From Paraburkholderia solitsugae (GTDB taxonomy: Bacteria > Pseudomonadota > Gammaproteobacteria > Burkholderiales > Burkholderiaceae), in contig NZ_WOEY01000083.1 of NCBI RefSeq assembly GCF_013177695.1, positions 1 to 64,000 of the forward strand: DNA of 64,000 nucleotides, read 5' to 3'. Below, one piece after another: positions 49,144 to 58,217 of the stretch (its first letter is position 1; the number at the start of each line of letters is the position of its first letter). Both the position numbers and the translations under genes were made by a program. The notes under the pieces were generated by a model. That model had not been told where the DNA came from, did not search any database, and saw nothing but the letters and a program-made list of their open reading frames with translations.

Positions 49144-49614
49144 TCACGCGCGATGATAGGGGTGATTTTGCGTGATGGTCCACGCGCGGTAAAGCTGTTC
49201 GGCGAGCAGCACGCGGACCATGGCGTGCGGCAGCGTCAGGCTGGAGACACGCAGCAGCATATCGGCGCGTGCTTTCAGATCGGGATCGAGTCCGTCGGCG
49301 CCGCCGATCAGAAACGCCACGTCGCGGCCGTCCTGCTGCCAGCCGGGCAGGGCGCCGGCAAGCTGCATCGTGGTCCAATCCTTGCCGCGCTCATCGAGCG
49401 CGACGATGCGCGCGTTCTTCGGCAACGCGGCTTCGATCTTCTGCCGCTCGGCAGCCATCACGCTTTCGGCTGGACGCCCCGACGAACGTTGCTCGGGCTT
49501 GATCTCGCGTAGCTCGATGCGCAGCTCGGGCGGCATGCGCTTCGCGTACTCGTCGAAGCCGGTGGCGATCCAGTCCGGCATCTTGTGGCCGACGGCGAGG
49601 ATGTGCAGTTTCAT
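49144..49614 (-). CDS. rlmH: 23S rRNA pseudouridine1915-N3 methyltransferase
   Basis: A 156-residue SPOUT methyltransferase. It has LHILAVGHKMPDWI at the start, LDERGKDWTTMQLA near 76, and the AdoMet-binding knot in FLIGGADGLDPDLKARAD near 102. SLTLPHAMVRVLLAEQLYRAW closes it with the HPYHR end typical of RlmH. It methylates a pseudouridine in helix 69 of 23S rRNA on assembled ribosomes. It lies between rsfS (45-bp gap) and maf (198-bp gap). Confidence 0.97.
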   Translation of the reverse strand: MKLHILAVGHKMPDWIATGFDEYAKRMPPELRIELREIKPEQRSSGRPAESVMAAERQKIEAALPKNARIVALDERGKDWTTMQLAGALPGWQQDGRDVAFLIGGADGLDPDLKARADMLLRVSSLTLPHAMVRVLLAEQLYRAWTITQNHPYHRA

Positions 49615-49659
49615 CGCGGATGGTGTCGCAAACTAAGCGTTATGCCGACTCGAGCGTGC

Positions 49660-50118
49660 TTACTTGCGGCGTGCCGCCGTTTTGCGTGCCGGCTTTTTGG
49701 CAGCCGGCGCTTCTTCCTCTTCGTCCTCGTCGTCGAGCGGCTCGCTCGCGCTGGCGCCGCCAAACGGATTCGGCGTCGACAGCTTGATGCGCACCGGCTT
49801 GTCGCCCCAGATTTCTTCGAGGTTGTAGTACTGGCGCAGCGCCGGTTGCAGGATGTGCACGATCGCGTCGCCGCAATCGACCAGCACCCATTCGCCGATG
49901 TCCTCGCCTTCGGTGCTGATGACGTCGCCGCCGTTTTCCTTGACGCTCTCGCGCACGCTCGAAGCGAGTGCCTTGGTCTGGCGGTTCGAGGTGCCGCTCG
50001 CGACGATCACGCGATCGAACAGCGCGGTCAGGTGGCTGGTGTTGAACACCTTGATGTCTTGCGCTTTGACGTCTTCGAGAGCGTCGACGATCACGCGTTG
50101 CAGTTTGCGAATATCCAT
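49660..50118 (-). CDS. rsfS: Ribosome silencing factor RsfS
   Basis: A 152-residue protein. The conserved RsfS/Iojap fold covers residues 1-115: MDIRKLQRVIVDALEDVKAQDI, FDRVIVASGTSNRQTKALA, EGEDIGEWVLVDCGDAIVHI. It binds uL14 and blocks subunit joining when nutrients are short. The C-terminal tail is low-complexity, acidic (DDEDEEEE) then basic (KKPARKTAARRK). ATG 50118 is chosen; the frame extends upstream to 50283 inside nadD without support. It starts 4 bp after the nadD stop. Confidence 0.95.
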   Translation of the reverse strand: MDIRKLQRVIVDALEDVKAQDIKVFNTSHLTALFDRVIVASGTSNRQTKALASSVRESVKENGGDVISTEGEDIGEWVLVDCGDAIVHILQPALRQYYNLEEIWGDKPVRIKLSTPNPFGGASASEPLDDEDEEEEAPAAKKPARKTAARRK

Positions 50119-50122
50119 GGGG

Positions 50123-50863
50123 TTACCGGTGGTACAGATGATGTTGAAGAATATAGTCCCACACCGCAGTGGGGACATGGCTCGCGGCCTGGTCTTGCTG
50201 TTCGCCGCCCGCGAGGGCAAGCCGCTGGGACACCTGTTCGCGCAGATACGCGCGAATGTCGGTGGCCGAGACGTTGAACGCAAGCGTCGTATCGATCAGC
50301 AAGTGGCCGCACGGGGTGGCTTGCAGAACGTCGGCGCGGGCACGGCGCGCGTCGATTTCTCGGGCGACCACGGGCGGAATCGACGCGAGGTCGAAACCGG
50401 GGCGCGTGGCCGCGCAGATGTGAGCAAAGTCGAACAGGCGCCGCCAGTCGCGCCATGTGTCGAGATGCACCAGTTGATCCGCGCCGATCAGAAGCGCAAT
50501 CGACGCATCCTGACCTTCGCGTTCACGCCACAACTGCAGCGTGTTGATGGTGTACGTCGGGCCTTCGTGTTCGATCTCGTCGGTCGCCACCCGCACGGTC
50601 GCGCCTGGCAGCACCAATGCGCTGGCGGCGGCGCGGGTCATCGCCAGTCTGTGTTCCGCGGCTGACACGTCCGTTTTCTGCCAGGGCTGGCCGGCCGGCA
50701 GCAGCACCAGTTCGGTCAGGTTCAGCACGCTGGCGAAACGCCGCGCGAGCGCGAGATGGCCGTCGTGGATCGGATCGAAAGTGCCGCCGAGCAGTCCGAT
50801 CCGGCGAGGCAGGGCGACAGGATGAGCGTTCGGCTTCAGGTGAAGATCCTTTGTCGTGGTCAC
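50123..50863 (-). CDS. nadD: Nicotinate-nucleotide adenylyltransferase
   Basis: A 246-residue nucleotidyltransferase for the NAD biosynthesis step NaMN + ATP to deamido-NAD. The Rossmann core begins GLLGGTFDPIHDGHLALARR near residue 24, with the HxGH-type motif. LIGADQLVHLDTWRDWRRLF is near 134, and the C-terminal SATDIRAYLREQ is near 211. An N-terminal extension of about 20 residues is present. It starts 26 bp after the hemF stop; nadD and rsfS pairing is widespread. Confidence 0.95.
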   Translation of the reverse strand: MTTTKDLHLKPNAHPVALPRRIGLLGGTFDPIHDGHLALARRFASVLNLTELVLLPAGQPWQKTDVSAAEHRLAMTRAAASALVLPGATVRVATDEIEHEGPTYTINTLQLWREREGQDASIALLIGADQLVHLDTWRDWRRLFDFAHICAATRPGFDLASIPPVVAREIDARRARADVLQATPCGHLLIDTTLAFNVSATDIRAYLREQVSQRLALAGGEQQDQAASHVPTAVWDYILQHHLYHR

Positions 50864-50889
50864 GTGGAGTAGGGTGCGGGCTTAAAGCC

Positions 50890-51813
50890 TCACACCCACT
50901 CGCGCGGCACGAGAAAATCGCTGTAAAGACGCGCTTCCGGCGTGCCCGGTCCGGGCTGCCAGTTGTAGCGCCAGTTCACCACAGGCGGCATCGACATCAG
51001 AATCGATTCGGTGCGTCCGCCGCTCTGCAGCCCAAACAGTGTGCCACGGTCGAAGACCAGATTGAACTCGACGTAGCGTCCGCGCCGGTATGCCTGGAAG
51101 TCCCGCTCGGCTTCGCCGTACGGAATGTTGCGGCGCTTTTCGATGATCGGCAGGTACGCTTTGAGGAATCCCTCGCCGACGCTTTTGAGCATCGCGAACG
51201 ATTGATCGAAGCCCGGCGCCGAGAAATCGTCGAAGAAAATCCCACCGATGCCACGCGGTTCGTTGCGGTGCTTGAGGAAAAAGTACTCGTCGCACCAACG
51301 CTTGAAACTCGGGTAGAGGTCCGCGCCATAAGGCTGCAGCGCGTCGCGGCACACACGATGGAAATGCTGCGCGTCTTCCTCGTAGCCATAGTAAGGCGTC
51401 AGGTCCATGCCGCCGCCAAACCAGAACACGGGCTCTTCGCCGGCCTTGGTCGCGATCAGCAGACGCACGTTCATATGCACGGTCGGGCAGTGCGGATTGT
51501 GCGGGTGCAGCACGAGCGACACGCCCATGGCTTCGAAGCCGCGGCCGGCCAGTTGCGGGCGTGCGGCGCTAGCCGAGCCGGGCAACGTGTCGCCCGAAAC
51601 GTCCGAAAAACCGATGCCGGCCCTCTCGAAGAAGTTGCCGCCTTCCAGAATCCGCGTGCAGCCGCCGCCGCGCAGCTTTTCGCCGGGGGCGCGCTGCCAT
51701 GCGTCGGTCGCGAACGGCTTACCGTCGAACGCGCCGAGCGTGTCCGCGATATGCGTTTGCAGGCCTTGCAGCCAGTTGCGCACGGCCTGTGCGTCATAGC
51801 TCGAATCGGTCAT
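50890..51813 (-). CDS. hemF: Oxygen-dependent coproporphyrinogen III oxidase
   Basis: A 307-residue enzyme that decarboxylates coproporphyrinogen III to protoporphyrinogen IX using O2 in heme synthesis. The signature GGGMDLTPYYGYEEDA is near residue 142, with HMNVR near 113, KHRNEPRGIGGIFFDD near 185 and VEFNLVFDRGTLFGLQSGGRTESILMS-type sequence near 245. ATG 51813 is preferred over ATG 51837, matching known starts. It follows purD with a 230-bp gap. Confidence 0.96.
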   Translation of the reverse strand: MTDSSYDAQAVRNWLQGLQTHIADTLGAFDGKPFATDAWQRAPGEKLRGGGCTRILEGGNFFERAGIGFSDVSGDTLPGSASAARPQLAGRGFEAMGVSLVLHPHNPHCPTVHMNVRLLIATKAGEEPVFWFGGGMDLTPYYGYEEDAQHFHRVCRDALQPYGADLYPSFKRWCDEYFFLKHRNEPRGIGGIFFDDFSAPGFDQSFAMLKSVGEGFLKAYLPIIEKRRNIPYGEAERDFQAYRRGRYVEFNLVFDRGTLFGLQSGGRTESILMSMPPVVNWRYNWQPGPGTPEARLYSDFLVPREWV

Positions 51814-52043
51814 GAATGCGGATGCTGAGGGCGGCACGCTCGTCGTGCCGCGGGTTCTTCGTGAAGGGCGACGGCCGGGCCATTACCCAGGGTGTTGCTG
51901 GGAAGGCGCGGCGCTACGGTCATTCGCGCCGGATGAAATGCCGATCAACCGGGGCGAGCCCACATAGTACGGTGGGCGCCGCAACGGCCGCGAAAACCCG
52001 CAGTGTAGCGCCGTTGGCGCCGCACGCGGGCGAGTGGGCGGGC

Positions 52044-53342
52044 TTAGTGCTTGCCTTCGTTCTTGGTGTCGTGCTTGCGGTTCAGTGCACGGTAGCCAAT
52101 GTCGCGGCGATATTGCATGCCGTCGAACGAGATCTGGTTGATCGTCTCGTACGCGACCGATTGCGCGCTGCGTACCGAATCCGCGAGGCCGACCACGCAC
52201 AACACGCGGCCGCCCGAGGTGGTCAGCTTGCCGTCCGCCAGCGTCGTGCCGGCGTGGAAAGTGACCGAATCCACGGTTTCGGCTGGGATATCGCTGATCC
52301 GGTCACCCTTGCGCGGCGTGTCCGGATAGTTGTACGCGGCGAGCACCACGCCGAGCGCGGTACGACGGTCCCATTCGAGTTCGATCGTATCGAGCGTGCC
52401 GGCGATTGCCTGTTCGACGACCTTCGAAAAGTCGCCTTTCAGGCGCGCCATGATCGGTTGCGTCTCCGGGTCGCCCATCCGGCAGTTGAATTCGAGCGTC
52501 TTCGGGTTGCCTTGCGCGTCGATCATCAGGCCGGCGTACAGGAAGCCGGTGAAGCGGATGCCTTCTTTCTCCATGCCACGCACGGTCGGCTGGATGATTT
52601 CGCGCATCACGCGCGCATGCAGTTGCGGCGTGACGATCGGCGCGGGCGAGTACGCGCCCATGCCGCCGGTGTTCGGACCCTGATCGGCGTCGAGCAGACG
52701 CTTGTGGTCCTGGCTCGAGGCGAGCGCCAGCACATGCTTGCCGTCCACCATCACGATGAAGCTGGCTTCTTCGCCGGCGAGGAATTCCTCGATCACGACG
52801 CGCGCGCCGGCATCGCCCAGCTTGTTGTCCGACAGCATCATGTCGACCGCGGCGTGCGCTTCTTCCAGCGTTTGCGCTACCACGACGCCCTTGCCGGCGG
52901 CGAGGCCATCGGCCTTGATCACGATCGGCGCGCCCTTGGCGTCCAGATACGCGTGCGCGGCAGCGACGTCGGCGAAGGTTTCGTATTCGGCGGTCGGGAT
53001 CGCGTGGCGCTTCATGAACGCCTTGGCAAAATCTTTCGAGCTTTCGAGCTGCGCGGCTTCCTTGCTCGGCCCGAAAATCTTCAGGCCACGCGAGCGGAAC
53101 AGATTGACGATGCCCGCGGCGAGCGGCCCTTCCGGACCGACAAGCGTGAAGGCGATCTGTTCTTTCTCGACGAAATCGGCGAGTTTGGCCGGATCGGTGA
53201 TGTCGATGTTGCGCAGACGCTCGTCCTGGGCGGTACCGCCGTTGCCGGGAGCAACGTAGACGAGTTGGACCCGCGGCGATTGCGCGAGCTTCCATGCGAG
53301 CGCATGTTCGCGACCGCCGGAACCGACGACGAGTAACTTCAT
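52044..53342 (-). CDS. purD: Phosphoribosylamine-glycine ligase
   Basis: A 432-residue ATP-grasp enzyme, second step of purine synthesis. The N-terminal KLLVVGSGGREHALAWKL is at residues 2-19. The ATP-grasp region has IVIKADGLAAGKGVVVA near 136-152, EASFIVMVDGKH near 201, and GGMGAYSPAPI near 222. GYRAGL-type and NCRMGDPETQ motifs are present (here GLMIDAQGNPKTLEFNCRMG near 265). It sits in the purD-hemF-nadD order typical of Burkholderiales, downstream of yebC. Confidence 0.97.
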   Translation of the reverse strand: MKLLVVGSGGREHALAWKLAQSPRVQLVYVAPGNGGTAQDERLRNIDITDPAKLADFVEKEQIAFTLVGPEGPLAAGIVNLFRSRGLKIFGPSKEAAQLESSKDFAKAFMKRHAIPTAEYETFADVAAAHAYLDAKGAPIVIKADGLAAGKGVVVAQTLEEAHAAVDMMLSDNKLGDAGARVVIEEFLAGEEASFIVMVDGKHVLALASSQDHKRLLDADQGPNTGGMGAYSPAPIVTPQLHARVMREIIQPTVRGMEKEGIRFTGFLYAGLMIDAQGNPKTLEFNCRMGDPETQPIMARLKGDFSKVVEQAIAGTLDTIELEWDRRTALGVVLAAYNYPDTPRKGDRISDIPAETVDSVTFHAGTTLADGKLTTSGGRVLCVVGLADSVRSAQSVAYETINQISFDGMQYRRDIGYRALNRKHDTKNEGKH

Positions 53343-53579
53343 GTGAATCCCCGAGACTTAAAAACCATAAACGGCTGAAGCATCACGCTCAGCCGTGGAA
53401 TAACAGCGAGGTTTGCAATGGACCCGCAGCCAGGTGACGGCGCAGGGCCCATAGCGAACCCGGATGGAGGCGGTGTGGAGGGCGTCAACCAACGCCCGCT
53501 CAGCAGCAACGCGAGGGCCAGACGGCGGCGCGGGCGTGGTTCGATGCCAATCCACGCACGAGGCGCCGCCGGGGCACGC

Positions 53580-54308
53580 TCATTCGTCGGCGATCGCGGC
53601 GTTTGTATAGACTTCCTGCACGTCGTCCAGATTTTCCAGCGCGTCGAGCAGCTTCTGCATTTTCACGGCGTCGTCGCCCGTGAATTCGACTTCCGTCTGA
53701 GGTTTCATCGTCACCTCGGCCACTTCGGCCTTGAAGCCCGCGGCTTCAAGCGCGGTCTTCACCTTCGGGAAATCGTTCGGCGGGCACAGCACTTCGATAC
53801 TGCCGTCTTCGTTCGTGACGACGTCGTCAGCGCCGGCTTCGAGCGCGGCTTCCATCAGCTTGTCTTCCAGCGTGCCGGGCGCGAACAGGAACTGGCCGAC
53901 GTGATCGAACATGAACGACACCGAGCCGTCCGTGCCCATATTGCCGCCGTTCTTCGAGAACGCGTGACGCACGTCCGCCACCGTACGGGTGCGGTTGTCG
54001 GTCATGGTGTCCACGATCACCGCCGCGCCGCCGATGCCGTAGCCTTCGTAGCGGATTTCTTCGTAGTTTGCGCCATCGACACCGCCCACACCGCGTTGGA
54101 TCGCGCGGTTGACGTTATCTTTCGGCATGTTGGCGTCGTACGCCTTTTCGACGGCGAGCCGCAGACGCGGGTTCGAGTCGATGTCGCCGCCACCCATGCG
54201 GGCTGCGACCTGAATTTCCTTGATGAGCCGCGTCCAGACCTTGCCGCGCTTGGCGTCTGCCGCTGCTTTCTTATGCTTGATGTTGGCCCATTTCGAATGA
54301 CCCGCCAT
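53580..54308 (-). CDS. YebC/PmpR-family translation or transcription factor
   Basis: A 242-residue three-domain protein. It has the family start MAGHSKWANIKHKKAAADAKRGK and the helical second part (RLAVEKAYDANMPKDNVNRAI), then alpha-beta domains (RTVADVRHAFSKNGGNMGTDGSVSFMFD). These proteins bind nucleic acid or ribosomes and ease translation of difficult sequences; older work calls them transcriptional regulators. The start is fixed at ATG 54308 by the conserved N-terminus. It precedes purD on the same strand, after a 237-bp gap. Confidence 0.95.
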   Translation of the reverse strand: MAGHSKWANIKHKKAAADAKRGKVWTRLIKEIQVAARMGGGDIDSNPRLRLAVEKAYDANMPKDNVNRAIQRGVGGVDGANYEEIRYEGYGIGGAAVIVDTMTDNRTRTVADVRHAFSKNGGNMGTDGSVSFMFDHVGQFLFAPGTLEDKLMEAALEAGADDVVTNEDGSIEVLCPPNDFPKVKTALEAAGFKAEVAEVTMKPQTEVEFTGDDAVKMQKLLDALENLDDVQEVYTNAAIADE

Positions 54309-54729
54309 ACTTTTCTCCGTCGCGCGCGCCAGTGGGGCGCACGCATAGTGCAATTGTCGTTGCGATGTCGGGCGCGCGGCGCTGCTGATTGCGACCTTGC
54401 GCCTCGATGTCAAACCGCTCGGCGCCGGACCGCCCGGTGTCAGACCTGCCTCAGCTTGATCACGCCCGGCCAGACCCGGCTAGCGGGACCGAAGGTCGAC
54501 AGCGCGGTTGGGGGCGGGGCAGTGTGGTCAGCGGGCGGCACAGTGGCGCCCCAACCGCGCCGGTCCCGGCAGACTCCGCGCAAAGGCGCGATGCGCCGGG
54601 TGGCAGTGCAAGTTGAGTCGCTCTTTGAGCGGATTCGAATTTTATCACGCCGCGAGGGCGCGGCAGAGGGGAGCGTCGCCGGAAACTGCACGGAAATTGG
54701 GCGCCGCCGCCAGTTTCTTCAGCCCGCTG
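54309..54729. other. Spacer between yebC and upp
   Basis: This 421-bp GC-rich spacer contains no convincing gene. A minus-strand TAAAAT box at 54639-54644 sits in a small AT-rich patch, about 330 bp before yebC, and could be its -10 element. Otherwise nothing stands out. Confidence 0.35.
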
Positions 54730-55380
54730 TCAGTTTTTCGTGCCGAACAGGCGGTCGCCGGCGTCGCCGAGACCCGGCACGATGTACGCGTGCTCGTTCA
54801 GGTGCGAATCGAGCGACGCCACATACAGCTTGACGTCCGGATGCGCGTCCTGGAACACCTGCACGCCTTCCGGGGCGGCCACCAGCGCGAGGAACATGAT
54901 GTTCTCGCCGGCCACGTTGCGGCGCTTGAGCACGTCCACCGCGTGCACGGCCGAGTAACCGGTCGCGACCATCGGATCGCACAGAATGAACACGCGGTCT
55001 TCCAGATCCGGCAGGCGCACCAGATACTCGACCGGGCGATGATCCTCGGCGCGATACACGCCGATGTGGCCCACGCGCGCCGACGGCACCAGCTCCAGCA
55101 GGCCGTCCGACATGCCGATGCCGGCGCGCAACACCGGCACGATCGCCAGTTTCTTGCCGGCGATCACAGGCGCGTCGATCTCGACCAGCGGCGTGGTGAT
55201 GCGGCGCGTGGTCATCGGCAGGTTACGGGTGATTTCGTAGCCCATCAGCAGCGTGATCTCGCGCAGCAGTTCGCGGAACGTGCGGGTCGAGGTGTCCCGG
55301 TCACGCATATGCGACAGCTTGTGCTGGATCAGCGGGTGATCGAGGATGAAAAGATTGGGAAATCGGCTGTCCTGGGTCAT
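54730..55380 (-). CDS. upp: Uracil phosphoribosyltransferase
   Basis: A 216-residue pyrimidine-salvage enzyme, uracil + PRPP to UMP. It has LFILDHPLIQHKLSHMRD near residue 10, VPVLRAGIGMSDGLLELVP near 83, and the PRPP loop VFILCDPMVATGYSA near 127. The C-terminal uracil-binding YIVPGLGDAGDRLFGT closes the protein. ATG 55380 is the conserved start. It is probably monocistronic and divergent from the SDR gene. Confidence 0.97.
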   Translation of the reverse strand: MTQDSRFPNLFILDHPLIQHKLSHMRDRDTSTRTFRELLREITLLMGYEITRNLPMTTRRITTPLVEIDAPVIAGKKLAIVPVLRAGIGMSDGLLELVPSARVGHIGVYRAEDHRPVEYLVRLPDLEDRVFILCDPMVATGYSAVHAVDVLKRRNVAGENIMFLALVAAPEGVQVFQDAHPDVKLYVASLDSHLNEHAYIVPGLGDAGDRLFGTKN

Positions 55381-55615
55381 GGCGGGGGCGCAAGCGGCGG
55401 CTAGAGGGATCGGTTTGGCGCGCCGCACGGCCTGAAATCGGCAGGCGGACGCGCCACGGCGCAAGTTTACCGAAAGAGTGGCGCCGGAAGATACCGGAGA
55501 TTGCAGTGGCCCGGCGCAGTCCGGCACCGATTCTTCTAGAATCGGGGGAAACTTTGCAACGATTGGGCAGCCGCGGGATCATGCCCGCGCCACAACTAGG
55601 CAGTAGGAGCCACAC

Positions 55616-56398
55616 ATGGACATGGGAATCGCAGGACGCACCGCGCTGGTTTGCGCGGCCAGCAAGGGCCTGGGGCGCGGCTGCGCGGAAGCGCTGGCGG
55701 CCGAAGGCGTCAACCTGACAATCGTCGCGCGCACGGCAGAGACGCTGGAGGCGGCCGCTGTTGAGATCCGCAAGCAAAGCGGTGTCGAAGTAAAGACGGT
55801 GGCGTGCGACATCACGACACCGGAAGGCCGCGCCGCGGCGCTTGCGGCCTGTCCGCAGCCGGACATTCTGGTCAACAACGCGGGCGGCCCGCCGCCGGGC
55901 GACTTCCGCAACTTCACGCACGAAGACTGGATTCGCGCGCTGGAGAGCAACATGCTGACGCCGATCGAACTGATCCGCGCGACCATCGACGGGATGAGCG
56001 AGCGCGGCTATGGGCGGATCGTCAACATCACGAGTTCGGCGGTCAAGGCGCCGATCGACGTGCTCGGCCTGTCCAACGGTGCGCGCTCGGGGCTGACCGG
56101 CTTCGTTGCGGGACTGGCGCGTAGCAAGGTGGCCGCCTCGGGTGTGACGATCAACAACCTGCTGCCGGGCCTGTTCGACACCGACCGAATTGCCACTACC
56201 TTCACGGCGCAAGCCAAGGCGCAAAACATTTCCGTCGACGATGCGCGCAAGCAGCGCATGAAGGCGATCCCCGCCGGCCGTTTCGGCAATCGCGATGAAT
56301 TCGGTCGCGCCTGCGCGTTCCTGTGCAGCGTGCACGCTGGCTACATCACCGGTCAGAACTGGCTGATCGACGGCGGCACTTACCCCGGTACGTTCTGA
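55616..56398 (+). CDS. Short-chain dehydrogenase/reductase-like protein without the usual Tyr-Lys pair
   Basis: A 260-residue Rossmann-fold SDR. NAD(P)-binding ALVCAASKGLGRGCAEAL is near residue 10, VNNAGG near 86, and NITSSAVKAPID near 140 with the catalytic Ser. The YxxxK site reads GLSNGARSGL, so Ser replaces Tyr and Arg replaces Lys. Known SDR subgroups annotated as 3-oxoacyl-ACP-reductase-like share this change. Reaction unknown. Expected to be cytosolic and tetrameric. It is followed by mgsA after 73 bp on the same strand. Confidence 0.88.
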   Translation: MDMGIAGRTALVCAASKGLGRGCAEALAAEGVNLTIVARTAETLEAAAVEIRKQSGVEVKTVACDITTPEGRAAALAACPQPDILVNNAGGPPPGDFRNFTHEDWIRALESNMLTPIELIRATIDGMSERGYGRIVNITSSAVKAPIDVLGLSNGARSGLTGFVAGLARSKVAASGVTINNLLPGLFDTDRIATTFTAQAKAQNISVDDARKQRMKAIPAGRFGNRDEFGRACAFLCSVHAGYITGQNWLIDGGTYPGTF

Positions 56399-56471
56399 AC
56401 GGGCACGTTCTTAAGCACCGGCATCAACACCACAACAACGACAATCAAAACGGTTTCAGGAGTCTTACGTC

Positions 56472-56861
56472 ATGAGCACCCGCATTGCACTGATCGCGCA
56501 CGATCACAAGAAAGACGACATCGTCAAACTGGCCGGGGAGTATGTCGATACGCTCAGGCGCTGCGAGATCGTCGCGACCGGCACGACTGGCACGCGCATC
56601 GGTGACGCGCATGGCCTCACGGTCGAGCGCATGTTGTCCGGCCCGCATGGCGGCGACCTGCAAATCGGCGCGCAACTCGCCGAAGGGCGGGTAGACATGG
56701 TGATCTTCCTGCGCGACCCGATGACGCCGCAGCCGCACGAGCCGGATATCAACGCGCTGGTGCGGGCCTGCGACGTGCACAACATTCCGTGCGCCACTAA
56801 CATTTCGACCGCGCGAATGATTCTCGACGTGCTGACCTTGCGCTTCGCGCAGCAGGTCTAG
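56472..56861 (+). CDS. mgsA: Methylglyoxal synthase
   Basis: A 129-residue enzyme converting dihydroxyacetone phosphate to methylglyoxal and phosphate, a bypass used when sugar phosphates build up. It has IALIAHDHKKDDIV near residue 5, the phosphate site TGTTGTRIGDAHG near 36, GPHGGDLQIGAQ near 57 and the catalytic Asp in FLRDPMTPQPHEPDINAL near 78. It is shorter than E. coli MgsA (152) at the C-terminus. The following quinone/aldehyde-type oxidoreductase gene, 53 bp away, might help with reactive carbonyls. Confidence 0.95.
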   Translation: MSTRIALIAHDHKKDDIVKLAGEYVDTLRRCEIVATGTTGTRIGDAHGLTVERMLSGPHGGDLQIGAQLAEGRVDMVIFLRDPMTPQPHEPDINALVRACDVHNIPCATNISTARMILDVLTLRFAQQV

Positions 56862-56914
56862 ACCCACGCAGCGGTGCTTTACGATCGAACGAAACTACAA
56901 ACCAGGGAGACATG

Positions 56915-57889
56915 ATGGTCAAAGCAATCCGATTCGATAAAACCGGCGGCCCGGAGGTGATGAAATGGGTCGACGTCGAAGTGGGCCAGCCGGGCGCGGG
57001 CGAGATTCGCATCAGGCAGACCGCGGTCGGCCTGAACTATATCGACGTGTATTTCCGCACGGGCTTGTACCCACTGCCGTTGCCGGGTGGCCTCGGTATG
57101 GAAGCGGCGGGTGAAGTCACCGCGGTTGGCGCAGGCGTGACCGGTTTCAAATCGGGCGATCGCGTGGCGTACGTGGCCCGTCCGCCTGGCGCGTACACCC
57201 AGGAGCGTGTGTTGCCGGCTGTGCATGCCGTTAAGGTGCCGGACGCGTTGACCGACGAACAGGCGGCCTCCGTGATGCTGCAAGGGCTGACCGCGCAATA
57301 TCTGCTGCGCCGTACGTATCCGGTGAAAGCCGGCGATACGATCCTGATCCAGGCTGCGGCGGGCGGCGTCGGCCTGCTGGTTTGCCAATGGGCGAAGGCG
57401 CTTGGCGCGACGGTGATCGGCACGGTCAGTTCCGATGAGAAAGCCGAGATCGCCAAGGCGCACGGCTGCGACCATGCGATCGTTTATACGCGCGAGAACT
57501 TCACGAGGCGCGTGCGCGAGATCACCAACGGCGCGGGTGTGCCGGTGGTGTACGACTCGATCGGTAAAGATACTTTTACGGGCTCGCTCGACTGCCTCGC
57601 GCCGCTCGGCATGTTCGTGAGCTTCGGCAATGCGTCCGGACCGTTGCCGCCGCTCGATTCGTCGGAATTCGCCGGACGCGGTTCGCTGTTCTTTACGCGC
57701 CCGACGCTCTTTACCTATATCGCCAAACGCAGCGACTATGAGGCGATGTCCTCGGAGTTGTTCGACGTGCTGGTGTCGGGCAAGGTGAAGACGAGCATCA
57801 ACCAGCGCTACGCGCTGGCGGATGTTGGCAAGGCTCACGGCGACCTCGAAGGACGCCGTACCACGGGCTCGACGATTCTGCTGCCGTAA
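56915..57889 (+). CDS. NADPH:quinone reductase-type medium-chain oxidoreductase
   Basis: A 324-residue zinc-independent MDR protein. VKAIRFDKTGGPEVMKWVDV opens the GroES-like domain. GLNYIDVYFRTGLYPLP is near 38, and the NADPH-binding ILIQAAAGGVGLLVCQWAKALGA is near 146. No zinc-binding cysteines are present. QorA-type enzymes reduce quinones or alpha,beta-unsaturated carbonyls. MM at the start gives two adjacent ATGs (56912, 56915). Likely co-transcribed with mgsA and the SDR gene. Confidence 0.9.
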   Translation: MVKAIRFDKTGGPEVMKWVDVEVGQPGAGEIRIRQTAVGLNYIDVYFRTGLYPLPLPGGLGMEAAGEVTAVGAGVTGFKSGDRVAYVARPPGAYTQERVLPAVHAVKVPDALTDEQAASVMLQGLTAQYLLRRTYPVKAGDTILIQAAAGGVGLLVCQWAKALGATVIGTVSSDEKAEIAKAHGCDHAIVYTRENFTRRVREITNGAGVPVVYDSIGKDTFTGSLDCLAPLGMFVSFGNASGPLPPLDSSEFAGRGSLFFTRPTLFTYIAKRSDYEAMSSELFDVLVSGKVKTSINQRYALADVGKAHGDLEGRRTTGSTILLP

Positions 57890-58125
57890 ACGCGTCAATG
57901 CCGGGGCGCGTGGCCACATCGCCACGCGGGAGCAGGCAACACCCGGCAAGCAGCGCCCGGCAAGTCGCCGGCGCGCTGCATCCTGCCATCAAGGCGCAAA
58001 AGCGACGCCATAGAAATTCCGCGCTGCACCATAGCCCGCGCGAGCGTTGCCTTTCCCCGCAAAGCCAGACCCCATGGGCCTCAGGCCGTTCCATACCCAG
58101 TGGAGCGGCCTGTTTCGTTTACGCG

Positions 58126-58140
58126 TTTTTTATACCACCC
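58126..58140 (+). promoter_or_regulatory. Candidate KdpE-binding site
   Basis: TTTTTTATACC followed by ACCC resembles the T-rich E. coli KdpE site (TTTATAC, T run, ACACC). It lies just upstream of the -35-like box at 58150, the correct place for an activator. KdpE itself is beyond the right edge. Confidence 0.5.
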
Positions 58141-58149
58141 CTGCCATCT

Positions 58150-58180
58150 TTGACCAGGCCTTTACGCGGATCGGCATAAC
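58150..58180 (+). promoter_or_regulatory. Candidate kdp promoter
   Basis: TTGACC (58150-58155) and CATAAC (58175-58180) are 19 bp apart, a weak sigma-70 pair as expected for an activator-dependent promoter. It lies about 40 bp before the first small ORF. Confidence 0.4.
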
Positions 58181-58217
58181 GTTCTACCCATCCAAAGTCC
58201 GCTAATGGAGAACACAA

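Larger units (their letters stand above)
57890..58217. other. kdp promoter region
   Basis: This 328-bp spacer lies before the kdp operon. The left two thirds show no distinct elements. The right third has a T-rich TTTTTTATACC element, a TTGACC -35-like box and CATAAC, listed separately. No gene is supported. Confidence 0.5.

Noticed and set aside
51816..53336. 506-residue plus-strand frame over purD
   Set aside because: Antisense shadow; purD motifs are unambiguous on the minus strand.
53418..54833. 471-residue plus-strand frame over yebC and the spacer
   Set aside because: Antisense to yebC, Arg-rich, no domain.
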